From positions 62,001 through 126,000 of the forward strand of contig ML213520.1 in assembly GCA_004369045.1 (NCBI GenBank): a DNA stretch of 64,000 nt, given 5' to 3'. The position numbers were made by a program, and so were the translations under genes. Shown here piece by piece: positions 54,312 through 64,000 of the stretch. Each line of letters opens with the position of its first letter. The stretch's first letter is position 1. The DNA comes from Heliocybe sulcata (Eukaryota > Basidiomycota > Agaricomycetes > Gloeophyllales > Gloeophyllaceae). The notes under the pieces were generated by a model. That model worked only from the letters and a program-made list of their open reading frames with translations. It ran no database searches and was not told the origin of the DNA.

Positions 54312-56625
54312 TCACTGGTTCTTATACGCCTCCTACAAGCACCATCCATCAGCATTCTCTCCCTCGTTCATAACATCAAAACACGCACCTTGATCTCCTT
54401 ATCAAACTTCTCCGCCACCTTCTTCCTCTGCACCTTCTGCGCCGCCGTCACCAGCCCGCTCTCCGGCGTCCACTCCTCCGGCGTCAATATCACCCCCTGC
54501 AGCATCTCCAAGCTCTTAAACCCGCTCTTCTTCCCCGCCGCATTGCACTCCTTCAGCACCAGCCCCTTCACACCCTCGTCATCGCACAGCTCCGGCAGCG
54601 GCCGATCGTCCGACCCAAGCGCAGCCCGCAGGTGCTGCTCGTTCGGGATGATAATCGCAATCGGCTGTTTCGCGTCCGTCGTCGCGTGCACGCAAATGTT
54701 CGATATCAGGTTCACAGACTTGTACGTCGACTCGAGACGCTCCAGGGCGATGTACTGCGACAAACGATCCATCAGTACGTGTCCCTCATTTCACGCCAGA
54801 CCACTCACCTCTCCACCCTGCAATTTCACCAAGTTCTTGATCCTATACCAACATCAAGTCCCGTTCGCTCCATTCACGACGGTACTCACCGATCAATCAA
54901 GCTCAGCGTCCCGTCCTTGTTCCACTGCCCAACGTCACCCGTCCTTAGCCACCCATCCTTCGTAAATATGGTCTCGTCATTATTCAAGTCGTCCCTCTTG
55001 TAGTACCCCTTCGTAACCGACGGTCCCCGGATGCACACCTCTCCCTGTGGTGGGTTGTTCGTAGCGAGGTAGCCCGCCTCGGGAACGTCGAGCAGCTTGA
55101 TTTCTATAGAAGGCACCGGCAAGCCCACGGAACTGTATTGCATCAACTCTGGCGGCAGAATCGCACACATGCCGCAAGACTCGGTCATACCATAACCTAT
55201 CCAAAATACGTCAAGTATGCATCGGATGACAGACAGGCACGCTCACTCACCCTGAAGCATGGTGACCAACGCCAGATTCAAGAACTCCTGCGTCTCCTTG
55301 CTAAGCGCTGCGCCACCGCTTAACGCGAACCGCAACCGCCCTCCGGTCGCCGCCTTGACCTGGGCCAGAACAACGTTATCCACAATCTGGCTCAGCCCCG
55401 GCACACCCGCCCTCTTAACCGTCATCGCGCCATTGAACACGCTCTTCTTCACAGTGCCCGTCGAGTTGATCTTGCCCACGATCCCTTTCCGAATGGTCTC
55501 CCACACCGCCGGCACACCAACCATAATACTCGGCTTGAACTCGCTCAAGTCGCCTTTGCACTTGCGCACGCTCTGGTCGGTAAGCGTGCGCACGCGCCCA
55601 TAACCGATCGTCATCCCGACAAAGAACAGACACAGCTCCACGATGTACTCAAGAATGTGCGCGAGGGGCAGGTAGGCAAGGAAGGAGTCGCCGGGGATGA
55701 ACAGGTGGCCCAGGAGAGTGTAGACAGCGCCGACAGACGCGACGAGGTTGCCCTGCGTGATCACGACGCCTTTTGGCGCGCCCGTCGTGCCGCTCGTGTA
55801 CATGATGCACGCGATGCGGTCGGGTGTCGGCACGCGGTCGGCGGGGATCTCGCCTGCCTTGACTTTCCCGAGCTCGCGCAGCTCGTCGATGTGCAGGACC
55901 TTCACGCCTTCTCGAGCAGACTTGATGGATTCCAAAACTGCAGGGTCTGCCTTCTCATCGTAGATAATGACGCGAAGGGAGGGGACGTTGGGGAGCACAC
56001 GGGAAACGACGGGGAGGAGCTCGGCGTTGGTGAACATGCCGACACAGCTGGGTTCATTGAGCGAGTGGGTGAGACCCGACTCGCCGAGGGTGTCGTATGC
56101 AGTCGCGATGGCTGTTGAGATACAGCTGCAGCCGAACGCCATTAGCTGCCAGTTGAAGCTGTGCGGTTCGGTGAGCTCGGATGGATATGTCATATAATTG
56201 AGCACGTACCTCGTCTGAGCATAAACGTTGAAGATATCATCCTTTCCAATATCAAGCTCGAGCAAGCCCTTCGAGACCTCCGTAACGGCGTCCTTGACTT
56301 GCAGGAAATTGAGGTACTTGTAGTCGCTAAGCTGGAAGTATTTCCACTTCTTCTTCTCCGTCACCTCCTTCCCGCCCACCGTCTTCTTCACGTCCTTCTC
56401 CTCCTCATGAATGTCGACGACGTCTCTCCATCCCATCGCATTCTTTGTCCCGTGGGTGCGCGCGGCATAGCCGAGGATGTCGACAACAGTGTCGATGCCC
56501 TCAAAGGGTTGCGTGACGAGCTTGTCAGCGGTGATGGCGAGCCTCCGCGTCGCGGCTTGACCTTGAGGCGGGTTGGACTCGACCTCGACAGAGCCCTTTC
56601 CGAAGTTGCGAGGTTTGTAAGACAT
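54312..56625 (-). CDS. Long-chain fatty acid CoA ligase (acyl-CoA synthetase)
   Basis: ATP-dependent enzyme that activates long-chain fatty acids to acyl-CoA. About 685 residues. ATG 56625: MSYKPRNFGKGSVEVESNPP. An in-frame codon further up is TTG, so it is not used. Landmarks are TRRLAITADKLVTQPFEGID, WKYFQLSDYKYLNFLQVKDA, the AMP-binding P-loop IMYTSGTTGAPKGVV, FLAYLPLAHILEYIVELCLF, PSIMVGVPAVWETIRKGIVG, LRFALSGGAALSKETQEFLN, YGMTESCG, and the fatty-acyl-CoA-synthetase signature DGWLRTGDVGQWNKDGTLSL with IKNLVKLQGGEYIALE. The C-terminus is best read with a last intron: KEIK, then GTGCGT...TGTAG, then EAYKNQ and a stop at 54312. The fungal Faa family is the closest group. All adenylation motifs are intact. 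Confidence 0.93.
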
Positions 56626-58378
56626 GGTGGATGTGATGGTGTACCGCGCCAACGACGAAACGACCCCGCATATACTCGACAGCCATGGTTCCCACGCGTG
56701 GAAATGACGTGAGTGGCTAGGCGCGAGGCCGGGTGACCGCGCAAGGGTACCTTACCTGGGTGCTTTGGATGGTTGCGGACCTCAGTTCATGGTGCTGAGC
56801 GTGTCATACTCAGGAGATGAAGGGGAAGCCAGGAATCCAGCTTTTGAGAATATGCGTGTCATGTGTCCTCGTAGACTTTCCCAGTGCCACAATATTTGAT
56901 CTGAACTGGACCCTACATGCCTGATAAGCCTCTCAGCTGCGATCACAGTCAAAACGTTAACGCTTCGCAAGGGATTGCTCGATGATTCTTTTGGAGACTT
57001 ACTGGAGGCCGTGAAGGTGATCGCAATTCCCGGTGAATAGACGTCGAGTAATTGATACTCGACCACCGGCACATGTGACGGTCGGGCCCTAGTAGGCCTC
57101 ACCTCTTCGTTGCCTTAGGTTCATTGGAACCCCACTGTCCCTAGTTTGATGTCTTCGCATAGTTTGGATGTCTTCGCATAGTATATAGGGATAGGTTGAC
57201 GTCAGCAGCCATATGACAGTGCGACATTCAGCAGTTGCAGGCAGCTCCTGCTGGAATTGAAAAGCAGACTGGTGGGTATATGCGTATCAATGAGCGCATT
57301 AGTATGCTGTGTACCAGGTTCAGCGTGTCTTTGTATAAAAAGGCAAGGACGAGCACTAAAATGCTACTCTTGCAGCCGGTCTTGTTGGGCCTGACTTAGA
57401 TGTTCCATCCAATTACCTCCAATTAATGAGCGCTGAGCAGGAGTCGCCATATCCGCTCCTACGAGGCGTTACCCGGGGATTTCTGGAAAATTGACAAAAG
57501 TCCCGGCAGGGCGTCAGAGCTCTCCGTTCAGCAGGAGCACAATCTGCTGCTCAAATAGAAGTCCCCTGCTGGAGTACGCGTAGAATAGAGCTGTGATAGA
57601 CGAGTATATGCGTACTTTGCTCCGAGGATGGTCGGGTTTGCTGGTGACAACGGCGAAGAAGACCTTACCAACACCCTGTATCGCCATGCCGCTGATGCAA
57701 AGGACAGTGAACCATATAAGCTCAAACCCACGCACGGCGGTAAAAGCAGAGATTTTTTTATAGTCTGGATATATATAACAGTCGCGAGAGAGCAGAGAAT
57801 GAATGTGGCCATCTCGTTCGCGTCTCTTCCACCCACGTGATTGCCGACACGTGACAGTGCGATATCCCGACTGGGCTACTCCATCACCACATTTGGTAGT
57901 TGTCGCAAGGGAAGGGTTGTTTGCATAGATATGCTGGAACAAAGTCATCCAAAACCAGTATCTCCTGGGAAACTGAATAAATATTTGTAGTTCCCGCTGT
58001 TTCTTTTTTCTGGACAAACCCTGCCACGCCCATTGACATCAGAAAGCCTTCGTTGTTTTACGGGACTGTTGTCTATTGCAATGTAGTTCAGAATAGACTC
58101 ACTACAATCTGCCTGTTTCGCAGCTACTACCACGTGAACGACGTCGACGCGAGTCCACAGGGTCTATTCACCCGATGGTTAACATTCAGGTCGTGAACAA
58201 GCAGGGATACTTACTCATGCTTGTAACCCTCGGCTCGTCGCCAATGCGATTATTAATCTCTGGAAGGCTGGCTGACACACTGCTTTGTCAGATAGTATCC
58301 ACCAGATAAGATGGAGATGGTTATGCGGAGCAAGAGACACATGTTCAGCATTTGATCTGCTGCTGAATTGGCCAAATC
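56626..58378. other. Spacer, 1.75 kb, holds copy 2 of the shared module
   Basis: No full gene is seen. A short tandem duplication (AGTTTGATGTCTTCGCAT and a near copy) at 57143-57179 runs directly into TATATAGGG. The module copy at 57774-58018 is listed separately. A 57-codon minus frame starts ATG 57687 (MAIQGVGKVFFAVVTSKPDH) downstream of that module. Confidence 0.4.
57774..58018 (-). repeat. Shared module, copy 2 (promoter-like, CACGTG, TATA)
   Basis: Minus-strand homolog of 42703-42928. The block 57775-57809 is 34/35 identical to the other copy, and CACGTG lies at 57834-57839. In this copy the conserved end runs into a TTATATATA stretch, as a core promoter would. Confidence 0.75.
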
Positions 58379-59430
58379 ATGTGGGGATACAAGAACTTCA
58401 CTGTTGCTGGCGCCGGCAACATCGGCCAGTTCATCATTGAGGAACTCCTCAAATACAAGTCGGATGCTGCTGTCTCGTCAGTGACAGTCCTGACCAGAGT
58501 GAGTCGATAGGTTACAGGTTGCTCGGGTGGCATCGGCTGACGCCAATCCTCCAGAACGGCGGATATGCCAGCCTCGCCGAGAAAGGTGCACAAATCGTCA
58601 CGGTGGACTACTCTTCGCCTTCTTCTCTTGCATCGGCGCTGGAAGGCACGGACGTCGTGGTCTCTACCGTGACAGACGAGGGTGTCGATGGCCCGCAGAA
58701 CGCACTGGCAGAGGCGGCAAAGCAAGTCGGGGTCAAGCTCTTCATACCCTCCGAGTTCGGTAATCCCACGGAGGGAAACACTGAGGGTATCTGGGGCGTG
58801 AAGAATCGACTGCACCGGAAACTCGAGGAGTTTGGGCTGCCATATGCGCTGTTCTACACCGGGACGTTTGCGGACTGGTTTTTTCAGCCGTATGTCCACC
58901 TGACGAGGGAAGGGTAAATAGTGAGATCTGACAATGAGCTATAGGTTCTTCGGGTGGGACTTTGCCAATGGTAAGGTGTTCATCCGAGGCAGAGGGGACG
59001 CGCCAGTCTCGTTCACGCACCGCAGGGACATTGGAAGATTCGTCGCGTATGTCGTGACCCAGCTTCCACGGGAGCAGGTAGAGTGGAAGACGTTCCGTAT
59101 TGAAGGCGATCGCAAGGTAAGGGGTGGCGAAGCTGCAACGAATCCATAGGCAGCGCGATGACTGACTTGCCATTCTGATCTATGTAGTCCTGGAATGAGA
59201 TCGTGGAGGCGTACCGGACGAAGACTGGGAAGAGTCTCCAAATCACTCGCCAGCCTCGATCCGAGCTGCAAGCTGCGGTGCAGAAGAATCCGGATGATCT
59301 GGTCTCGGTCCTGTCCCTAGAGTGGGACGAGGGGCACGGCGTCGTTGGAAATGTCGAGGAACTGAGCAATAAGCGGTTCCCCAAGTTCAATCCGACCAAG
59401 GTCATCGACGCCATCCTCGAGGACCAGTAG
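58379..59430 (+). CDS. NmrA-like / isoflavone-reductase-like oxidoreductase, copy 2
   Basis: Close paralog of the gene at 43411-44448, with the same intron positions. ATG 58379: MWGYKNFTVAGAGNIGQFII, with the NAD(P)-binding GAGNIG. Then EELLKYKSDAAVSSVTVLTR, an intron, NGGYASLAEKGAQIVTVDYS, SALEGTDVVVSTVTDEGVDG, VKLFIPSEFGNPTEGNTEGI, HRKLEEFGLPYALFYTGTFA, FFGWDFANGKVFIRGRGDAP, VSFTHRRDIGRFVAYVVTQL, SWNEIVEAYRTKTGKSLQIT. It ends VIDAILEDQ at 59430. About 310 residues, frame intact. Three members of this family within 16 kb (one dead) show a local expansion. The substrate is unknown. Confidence 0.9.
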
Positions 59431-59745
59431 CTGGATCGTTTTGTGGCATTCAGTGTGCGATGAGACAGCTTGCAGGGGTATCCTGTATGATAATCAAGTA
59501 GCTTTTAGTATAGTGAAAACGCGTGCAGATTTGCTCTTGCCGCCTTATACCTACCTTCACATCTTCATCGTAGAAGATGGTAAGGAAAGAAAGGCCGACC
59601 GCCACATCAGCCCGCAGAGAGATCGAGACGGCTTTTCCCGCGATCGAGATGAGTATTTCCTCAGATTCGACTGAGTTGCGCGCCTTGACTCGGGCTCCCT
59701 CTCCCTCTGATATCCGACTGTATCTCCCTGTCTAAGTGTCTTACC
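59431..59745. other. Short spacer, 0.3 kb
   Basis: Lies between the NmrA-like copy 2 stop and the La gene start and must hold the La promoter. Nothing else is seen. Confidence 0.35.
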
Positions 59746-61616
59746 ATGTCTGCCGCAGACACCATACCCTCGTCAGAATCTATGGTTGTTGATACGCCTG
59801 TCGTGCATAGCGATGCTGCTAAGGCGTTGTCGACGGAGGTCATAGAGGCGAGTACGAACGGAGAGGCGAGCACGAGCAAGCCAGTGGGAGACGATATGGA
59901 GAAATCGAAGTTAAGGGCTGTTAGGCAAAGTGTGTGCCAGTATCTTATTATGGGTGTTTAGCTGACGCTAGGATTGTAGTCGAGTTTTACTTTGCCGACT
60001 CAAACCTTCCATATGACAAGTACGTTCATCTTGAAGTGCTATCCTGCGCATTATTCCAACATCAGTCATTGCAGGTTCATGTGGCAGCTTCACACTGCTG
60101 ACCCGGAGCACTGGGTTCCGGTTGCAACCGTAGCGTCCTTCAAGCGCATGCGCCAGTTCACCACCAATGGGGTGGAGTGGGTCGCGCACGCAATCAAGGA
60201 GAAGAGCACAGCGCTCGAGGTCGACGAGACTCTGACGAAGGTCAGGCGCAAAACGGAGGTCAAGGAGCCGAAGGGCCAGATGGAACGCACCATCTACGCA
60301 GTAAGTGATTCAAGTCCTATGTCGCGTGTGATTCACGTCAGGTTAATGTGACTGCAGAAAGGGTTCGGCGAAGAGACTCCTGATTTGCAGCAAAAGCTGG
60401 AAGAGTACTTTGACCAGTACGGGCGGACGAATGCCGTGCGGATGCGGAGAGCGGACGACAAGAAGTTCAAGGTGCGCGTTATGAGCTGCCCGTGACTGTT
60501 GTCATGCTAAGACCCTGCAGGGGTCCGTGTTCGTCGAGTTCTCAGACGCCTCGACCGTCGAAACATTCCTCAACGCCGACCCCAAACCGGCATGGAACGG
60601 CGAGCCCCTCCTGATTATGACCAAGTGCGTTAAGCCTCATCGCCTCCGCTCATCTTCTCCTGATATATCATACCTTCTAATCCAACCAGAAAAGCCTACT
60701 GTGACATGAAAATGGAAGAGAAAGGCATCAAAGGCAAAAAGACACAAGAGCGGACAGACGAGCACCGCAAAGGATTCAACGCATTCCGCGATATGGGCAA
60801 GGAGGGCGGGAAAGAAAAGCAGGATAAAAAGCCGAAGGAAGTATGGCTTGAGTTTATGGGCAGCAATATTAGGGTATACGATGAAGATGGCGGTACTGTC
60901 AAGGAGGAGGATATTCCGCATGTGAAGGGTGCGACGTTGAAATTTGAGGGAGCGGGGGAGGTGTCGTTCGAGGATATTAAGGTGCGTTAGTCATTGTTGT
61001 ACGTGTGCGTGGGAGATAGGATAGAGCGCTCAATGCTCAATGCTCGGTTGTAGAAACCACTCCGGGAGCGCTTCGCGAAGGTGCCCTTCGTGAAACACGA
61101 GAAGGGTCAGGATTGGGGGCTGTTGAGCTTCGACAAGGCCCTCTCGGAGGATGAGATCAGTTATGTTAAGGAGAACCTGAAGACGATTGGGGATAAAGAG
61201 GTCAGCTGGTCATTGGCGGGAGGTACGCTCTTTCTCCAGGTATGCGAATATCAGTTATTGAGGACACGGACACTCCAGAGGAAGATGAAAAGGCGTTCCA
61301 AATCGAACGCGCAAAGAACGCTGCCAAGCGTGCCCTCCAGTTCTCGCAGAACCGCGACTCTTCTCGGGGCGGGCGAGGTGGCCGAGGTGGTCGTGGTGGC
61401 CGAGGAAGTCGCGGGCGTGGGCGCGGTGGTCGCGGCGGTCGGGGTGGGGGCCGAGGTGGAGAGACTGGCCGTAGGGAGCCGAAGGACGGGGAGGAGGAGA
61501 CAGGAGAGAAGAGGAAGCGGGCTGTGGAGCCGGATGGGGGGCCGGATGTGGGTGTGAGGGGTGCCGTGGTGCCATCTATTGCGAGTGCGAAGAAGGCGAA
61601 GACGGACGAGTCCTAG
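59746..61616 (+). CDS. La RNA-binding protein (Lhp1/SSB homolog)
   Basis: Nuclear protein that binds the UUU-OH 3' ends of new RNA polymerase III transcripts and helps tRNA maturation. About 490 residues, seven or so introns. The Ser/Glu-rich N-terminus is MSAADTIPSSESMVVDTPVV. The La motif reads VEFYFADSNLPYDK, FMWQLHTADPEHWVPVATVA and FKRMRQFTTNGVEWVAHAIK. An RRM follows (LEEYFDQYGRTNAVRMRRAD, GSVFVEFSDASTVETFLNAD), then a linker KKTQERTDEHRKGFNAFRDM, then a second, xRRM-like domain (KKPLRERFAKVPFVKHEKGQ, WGLLSFDKALSEDEISYVKE). The C-terminal tail holds a dense RGG region (about 61365-61470, GRGGRGGRGGRGSRGRGRGG) and basic KKAKTDES. Tyr and Phe of FYFADSNLPYDK match the UUU-binding pocket. 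The RGG tail is longer than in yeast Lhp1. Confidence 0.92.
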
Positions 61617-62221
61617 GCCGCTCAGTCTCGGAGTGATGAAGTGAAAACGGTCATTGGCATCTTTACTAGACGTCCTCTGGCGGTATGATGGACGCCATTT
61701 TGTATCGGCTAGGTTTTCGTACCTTGTACTACTATACTATACATGAGGGTGTCCCACCTCCGTGAAAGGTGGCCGGCGTCACATGTTCGATTCACGTGTT
61801 CTCAGCGCGTTTTTGTGTCACGGGGTGTGGCACTGGTGTGGCTCGCACGATACACTGCCGTAGTGCTGGTTGCAATGGTCTCGCAGCTTACTCACATCCG
61901 TTATTTTCTTCTGCATGTGCCAGACTGCCACGATTACGGGACGACTCCATGCCAGAAGTAATTCTGCCTTAATCAATTCGAGAGCATTGAGGGCGTCGAA
62001 TGCGTCATAAAGACGCTGGCATACAAACCTGGTCTAATTGATATACACGACCATAATATAGTAATAACTTGATAATGATACCCGAGACCTCAGCGAGATG
62101 TACAATGCATCTACAACTCTCTGACTGGCGGATCCAGGATGTCCCACATCGCCCTATACCGCCTTCGTTCGCAATAATATAGGAATAATTAAGACTTCTT
62201 TAGCGCGCATCGGAATGCCAC
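61617..62221. other. Convergent 3' spacer, 0.6 kb, no gene seen
   Basis: Lies between the ends of the La gene and the DNA polymerase gene. No supported frame, repeat or RNA gene is visible. Confidence 0.4.
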
Positions 62222-64000
62222 CTAGCCTCGAACGCGCTCATGAGGTTCCTGCCATGGTACTTCTGTTGGTCACCTTTCAGCAAGATCCATACGGCAATTC
62301 GGACAGCAAAACAGCTCACCGAGTATCCGAAATATCTCTTCCTCCGCCTCGGACGCAACAATGTTACCTGTAGTCGTCACTTTAGTTATTGAAGCCAAGT
62401 GTAACAAGCTCCGGTATTTCACCTTCGCTTATCTTCTTCGTCCGATCATGCGGATCCCGCACGACTCCCGCATAAAGCCCGCGTTGGTTCAGGGAGTATC
62501 CCATTTTGTTGGCCTTCAATCGCATAGATCGATTGAACTACCCGGAGCGTGAGAAATGGCATCGAAACTGACGTGGATGTACCACTTACAATATCGTCTC
62601 CCTACAGTACGTGGTAAGCGGACAGCGTTGCATCGCTGGAATAAGCTCGACTCACCGTATAGTATAGAAGAGCAGCGCCTCTGGACCTCCATGGTACCGC
62701 CAGGAAATCTGAAAATTCGAGTCAAACTTCATGATGGGCGCCACGCTGTGGCATCACACACCTATCCTTCGATGCCTGCTGTGTTCGTCTCTACGACAAA
62801 GACCTCTGTACACATTCTCGAGGTCGTCAAGGTCTTCTGGGATTGAGAGATCCTCAGTTATGATACGCTCTTCGTGTAAGTTGCGCAGTAGCTTCCTCAG
62901 TATTCCTGGATAAGAGGAGGGTATTATTGGCGACGACAGCGAATGTGGTGATAGGTTGAAAATTTACCGCGGTGCGTACGACCATCATCAGTTGGACGCG
63001 TGATCAAGATGTCGATGTCGCCGCAGTCGGCCTTTCCTCTGGAGGCGCTGTGAGTTGGACGTTCTTAGCCAGCGTAGCTAAGCTTACCTTCGGTAGCTGC
63101 CCATTATCTCTATGAACAGCTTCGGATCTAACTTCAAGGCTGGGTAATCGTGAGTGATAGAATGAATACAAGTACTCTGAATGAACTTACCTATCGCCTT
63201 GATTCGGTCGAATATCTCCTTTGCCTCCGCGCGAGGCATGCGGTCATTAATGTCTACACAGTTATTAGCTTCGACAGGATTGAGTGAAATCGCTAGCTAT
63301 GCAAGACACACCGTCGTAGTACTTGATGCCGATCTTTTGCACCTCGGACAGCTTGATTTTCTTAGTCTCTGCTCTTGTTAGCACATCTTTCAGAGTTCGA
63401 CATCCCATGGCAAACCACCGCCAGGCGGTTGCTTGCCCTTCGAGTTTCATGAGTTCAGTCAGTACCAATTGAGGGAAAGGCAACTACTTACCGACACCAT
63501 AAATTCCTAGGAAGATGGATGTGATCTTCACATCTATCAGATTCTCGCGTTTCAGTCGCTCGAGAGTGCCAGTGACCATGATCTCCTCAATCTACATGAT
63601 ATAACAAAATGCTAGCCCGGCTACGCAAGGAGACATGCCATTGCAAGATACCTTGTCTGCAGTTTTCGATCCAATTCCCATGATATTGACCGCTTCGTCA
63701 CGGTTGGTGATTCGTTTCGGGTGACGTTTGAGTGCCGCGATGGCTTGTATTATACAATTGTTAGTTTCGCAGGAGCAAAGCGAGAGCTAATGTCGTTGTA
63801 CCTCTGTGGTAGACTTGCACACGTACCATGTCGTCCTTCGTCGGTCTCGCCTGATGTATTGCCATCACCTCAGAAAGCTACGACAAAGTCCTAAGTTCAA
63901 TTTGGGCTTCCAACAGTATCTCAAATCACGTACTTTATCAACTATGTCTTGGTTTACGCATACTGATGATCCGCCCTTTTGGTCGACAATAAATCCCTTG
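62222..64000 (-). CDS. Family X DNA polymerase (pol lambda/mu/Pol4-like), 5' part beyond window
   Basis: Gap-filling repair polymerase used in end joining and base-excision repair. The window holds the C-terminal catalytic half. From the right edge inward: [15 protein letters not shown], an 8-kDa domain with [20 protein letters not shown] (helix-hairpin-helix), then [20 protein letters not shown] and [55 protein letters not shown] (two catalytic Asp), [20 protein letters not shown] (third Asp, formed across an intron), [20 protein letters not shown] and [20 protein letters not shown]. It ends [12 protein letters not shown] at 62222. The exons are short, with at least nine introns. The start and any BRCT domain lie outside the window, so lambda, mu and Pol4 cannot be told apart here. 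Confidence 0.9.

Noticed and set aside
55657-56712. Plus-strand frames of 153 and 183 codons opposite the acyl-CoA synthetase
   Set aside because: Antisense shadows. The minus strand carries the AMP-binding motifs.
57514-58017. 167-codon minus-strand frame as a gene
   Set aside because: It starts at a TTG, not an ATG. Its first half is the shared non-coding module, and its similarity to 42.7 kb is better explained at DNA level.
1-64000. tRNA, rRNA, CRISPR arrays and bacterial-style operons
   Set aside because: No tRNA-like cloverleaf with A/B boxes, no rRNA sequence and no regularly spaced repeats were seen. The gene architecture is eukaryotic, so ribosome-binding sites and operons do not apply.
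1-64000. Retrovirus-like, LTR or other virus-like elements
   Set aside because: No reverse transcriptase, integrase, capsid or long terminal repeat signature was noticed on either strand. The only mobile elements seen are two short non-coding DNA transposon-like elements.

Overview
The window looks like nuclear DNA of a filamentous basidiomycete, probably an Agaricomycete. Genes are split by many short introns of about 45-70 nt, are densely packed on both strands, and use GC-rich codons. The families also fit that group: a velvet regulator, a GH10 xylanase, basidiomycete-type multi-pass membrane proteins, NmrA/isoflavone-reductase-like enzymes and an F-box-like fragment. I saw no rRNA, tRNA, CRISPR array, retrovirus-like element or other virus-like element. 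All products below were inferred by reading the sequence. No database search was run.

Layout. 0-8.2 kb: a decayed F-box-like fragment, then a Dal5/Seo1-type MFS transporter (minus) facing two tandem 2-oxoglutarate/Fe(II) oxygenase paralogs (plus). This could be a small uptake-and-oxidation unit. 8.4-9.1 kb: a short DNA transposon with 35-bp inverted ends, an 8-bp target duplication and seven internal copies of an 11-bp motif. 9.3-19.5 kb (plus): importin-13-like karyopherin, a multi-pass membrane protein and mitochondrial aconitase. 19.8-25 kb: a basidiomycete-specific unknown protein (minus) and a single-pass membrane protein with a Ser/Thr-rich ectodomain (plus). 26.9-34.2 kb: ubinuclein/Hpc2 subunit of the HIR histone chaperone (minus), a conserved 252-residue protein and a coiled-coil protein (both plus). 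35-36.9 kb: a possible 58-residue proline-rich gene and a 348-residue orphan. 37.9-46 kb: acylaminoacyl-peptidase (plus), a secreted SGNH/GDSL esterase (minus), an NmrA-like gene (minus) and a dead copy of it. 46-50.4 kb: a VeA-like velvet regulator (minus), divergent from an unidentified multi-exon gene (plus). 52.4-64 kb: GH10 xylanase (plus, with one splice junction that does not join cleanly), long-chain acyl-CoA synthetase (minus), a second intact NmrA-like gene (plus), La RNA-binding protein (plus), and a family X DNA polymerase (minus) running off the right edge.

Points most worth a second look: a probable AT-AC intron in the MFS gene; GC-AG introns that differ between the tandem oxygenases; the motif-rich transposon at 8.4 kb and a second TA-flanked inverted-repeat element at 51.1 kb; a 230-bp module with a CACGTG site shared by two loci 15 kb apart, each near an NmrA-like gene; and the unidentified gene sharing a very short divergent promoter with the velvet regulator. 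Exon boundaries come from eye-reading GT-AG sites and frame continuity. Starts and stops are more reliable than individual introns unless stated.
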